Notes under the pieces: generated by a model
Database searches by the model: none
Told to the model about the DNA's origin: nothing
The model's input: only the letters and a program-made list of their open reading frames with translations
Shown here: positions 6,601-7,225 of the stretch, piece by piece
How the letters are laid out: each line of letters starts with the position of its first letter
Position numbering within the stretch: position 1 is the stretch's first letter
NCBI GenBank assembly: GCA_022572335.1
Contig: JACZWD010000137.1
Location: 1 to 7,225, forward strand
Direction of reading: 5' to 3'
Source: Pseudomonadota bacterium
GTDB lineage: Bacteria > Pseudomonadota > Alphaproteobacteria > Rhodospirillales > 2-02-FULL-58-16
DNA: 7,225 nt
Translations under genes and position numbers: made by a program

Positions 6601-7130
6601 CCGGGCTGGCCGAGGCGGTGGCGCGCTCGTACTTCAAGCTTCTCGCCTACAAGGACGAATACGAGGTGGCGCGGCTGTTCACCGACGGCGCCTTCATGGA
6701 GCGGCTGAGGGACACCTTCGAGGGCGATTTCAAGCTCACCTTCCACCTGGCCCCGCCGCTTGCCGCCCGGCGGGACCCGGTCACGGGCGTGCCGAAGAAA
6801 CGCCAATACGGCCCGTGGATGATGACGGCGTTCAAGGTGCTGGCCAGATGCAAGGGCCTGCGCGGCACCCCGTTCGACGTCTTCGGCCGCTCGGCCGAGC
6901 GGCGCCTGGAGCGCCGGCTGATTACCGATTACGAGCAGACGGTGGAGGAGTTCCTGCGCCGGCTCGACACCGAGAACCACTGCCTGGCCGTGGGCCTCGC
7001 CGCGCTCCCCGAAACCATGCGCGGCTACGGCCACGTCAAGGAACGCAACGTGGAAAAGGCCAAGGCCCGCGAGGCGGAACTGCTGGAAGCCTTGCGCAAC
7101 CCGGCGCCGACCAAGACCGCGGCGGAGTAG
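3639..7130 (+). CDS. Indolepyruvate ferredoxin oxidoreductase, fused alpha-beta subunit type
   Basis: This 1163-residue cytoplasmic enzyme oxidatively decarboxylates aryl-pyruvates (indolepyruvate, phenylpyruvate) with coenzyme A to aryl-acetyl-CoA and CO2, reducing ferredoxin. It acts in aromatic amino acid breakdown. Archaea split it into IorA and IorB; the single long chain is the usual proteobacterial form, and the length is typical. Domain order: an N-terminal pyruvate-oxidoreductase-like region (SGYRGSPLG with Y52; GDDPACKSSTVPSQSEY from G145); CAGC at 432-435; the thiamine diphosphate motif GDG at 496-498 with N525 (NDAVAMTGGQPVDG); a ferredoxin-like cysteine cluster at C634, C637, C640, C646, C667, C673 and C678 for iron-sulphur binding; a gamma-type domain beginning GIGGTGVVT (728-736); and a C-terminal DUF6537 region (about 930-1130, with KLLAYKDEYEVARL and GPWM). 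All expected motifs are present with no frameshift. ATG 3639 is preferred to TTG 3633. It appears monocistronic as far as visible, with a palindromic operator candidate upstream. Confidence 0.95.
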   Translation: MALAAVTLDDKYTFDSGRVYLTGTQTLVRLCLMQRQRDRRAGLNTACFVSGYRGSPLGTVDREFWRAEEFLKKHHIHFQPGVNEDLAATAIWGSQQVNLFPGARYDGVFAMWYGKGPGVDRSGDVFRHANYAGTAPHGGVLALAGDDPACKSSTVPSQSEYAFMDAQMPVLNPANVQDILDLGLFGWAMSRYSGCWVGMKTITENVDSSASVSVDPERMRIVLPDDFEPPPDGLHIRWPDRPLEQELRLQKYKLYAAVAFARANALNRIVIDGPKPRFGIVSTGKSYLDVLQALDDLGIDAGHAADIGLRVYKVGMSWPLEREGIRHFAEGLEEILVVEEKRAVMENQIKEQLYNWREDVRPRVIGKFDEDGEWILPSAGELTPARIARVIAGRIGRFHTSPEITDRLAFLEDKERALEDRLPQIERIPYFCAGCPHNVSTTVPEGSRVVAGIGCHYMAIWMDRDTATFTHMGGEGANWIGQAPFTETEHIFVNIGDGTYFHSGLLAIRAAVAAGVTMTYKILYNDAVAMTGGQPVDGPLSVPLITRQLRAETVERIAVVTDEPDKYPINAGFAPDVTIHHRDDLDALQRDLRRLKGVTVLIYDQTCAAEKRRRRKRGQMADPPKRVFINEAVCEGCGDCGVVSNCVAIAPVETEFGRKRAIDQSSCNKDYSCVDGFCPSFVTVHGGRLRTQAVAAGAAGPGPGHPFPALPDPRPAAADSPYGIVITGIGGTGVVTVGALLGMAAHLEGKGVSVLDITGLAQKNGAVVSHVRIAESPGDIHAVRIAAGGARLLLGCDMVTAGGFEALAKLRAGTSRAVVNSHRTMTADFTRDPDLAFPEQGLRDAITAAAGAGRADFVDATGLATALLGDSVMSNLFLVGFAYQKGLLPVSAAAMERAIELNGVAVEANKGAFLWGRRTAHDGARVETIACAGDAAPAARRLSASLDEVVARRTADLTAYQDAAYAKRYTDLVRRVRAVEAERAKGRTGLAEAVARSYFKLLAYKDEYEVARLFTDGAFMERLRDTFEGDFKLTFHLAPPLAARRDPVTGVPKKRQYGPWMMTAFKVLARCKGLRGTPFDVFGRSAERRLERRLITDYEQTVEEFLRRLDTENHCLAVGLAALPETMRGYGHVKERNVEKAKAREAELLEALRNPAPTKTAAE

Positions 7131-7225
7131 GCCGCCGCGCCCGCGCGACGGGAACGGGCGTTCGAGGCTGTCGAATGAGAGCGAAGGCATTTGAGTAGCC
7201 GTCCCGTTGCGTCCAACATATCCTG
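7131..7225. other. 3' flank of the oxidoreductase gene
   Basis: No clear intrinsic terminator is visible: there is no stable stem followed by a T-run. A TTG at 7191, preceded by GAAGG at 7183-7187, opens a frame (SSRPVASNIS) that runs off the window edge and could be the start of a following gene. Eleven codons are too few to support a call. Confidence 0.3.

Noticed and set aside
7175..7198. ATG at 7175 as a small gene after the oxidoreductase
   Set aside because: The frame has only seven codons before TAG, with no convincing ribosome binding site or conserved context.
1..7225. CRISPR arrays, defence systems, riboswitches and rRNA or tRNA genes
   Set aside because: I saw no regularly spaced direct repeats, no defence-type protein motifs and no recognisable structured RNA apart from the hairpins listed.

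Overview
The window is a patchwork. Its first 1.4 kb, of moderate GC, is made of gene fragments. The remaining 5.8 kb is a uniform, very GC-rich block with three complete genes. Codon use (C or G in nearly every third position), gene types and protein style in the block suggest a GC-rich proteobacterium, probably alphaproteobacterial (Rhodospirillales-like). This is inference from the sequence alone. The first 380 bases look like a gammaproteobacterium-type phosphate permease gene and do not match the composition of the rest.

Layout. 1-137: non-coding, with a strong 11-bp hairpin behind the permease. 138-~377 (minus): the last ~80 residues of a PiT-family phosphate permease. ~385-924 (plus): the C-terminal ~180 residues of an uncharacterised beta-rich protein that resembles DUF3108-type domains, closed by a clear intrinsic terminator (940-974). 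978-1208 (plus): the C-terminal tail of a DUF3047 protein, with no upstream part. 1209-1449: no intact gene; it holds several inverted repeats and a possible transposase N-terminus relic. 1450-2337 (minus): an EamA-family exporter, apparently starting at a rare ATT codon. 2378-3352 (minus): a UDP-glucuronate 4-epimerase, 40 bases upstream of the EamA gene and probably co-transcribed with it. 3353-3638: a divergent intergenic region with a 21-bp perfect inverted repeat. 3639-7130 (plus): a fused indolepyruvate ferredoxin oxidoreductase of 1163 residues. 7131-7225: non-coding or the start of a following gene.

Function. The epimerase supplies UDP-galacturonate for surface polysaccharide, and the exporter may share its transcript without an obvious pathway link. 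The oxidoreductase decarboxylates aryl-pyruvates from aromatic amino acids to aryl-acetyl-CoA and reduces ferredoxin; it is transcribed away from the other two and is functionally separate. I see no defence system, CRISPR array or RNA gene. The points most worth checking are the fragment junctions near 375-390 and 975-985 (real rearrangement or assembly chimera), the ATT start, and the palindromic operator candidate upstream of the oxidoreductase.
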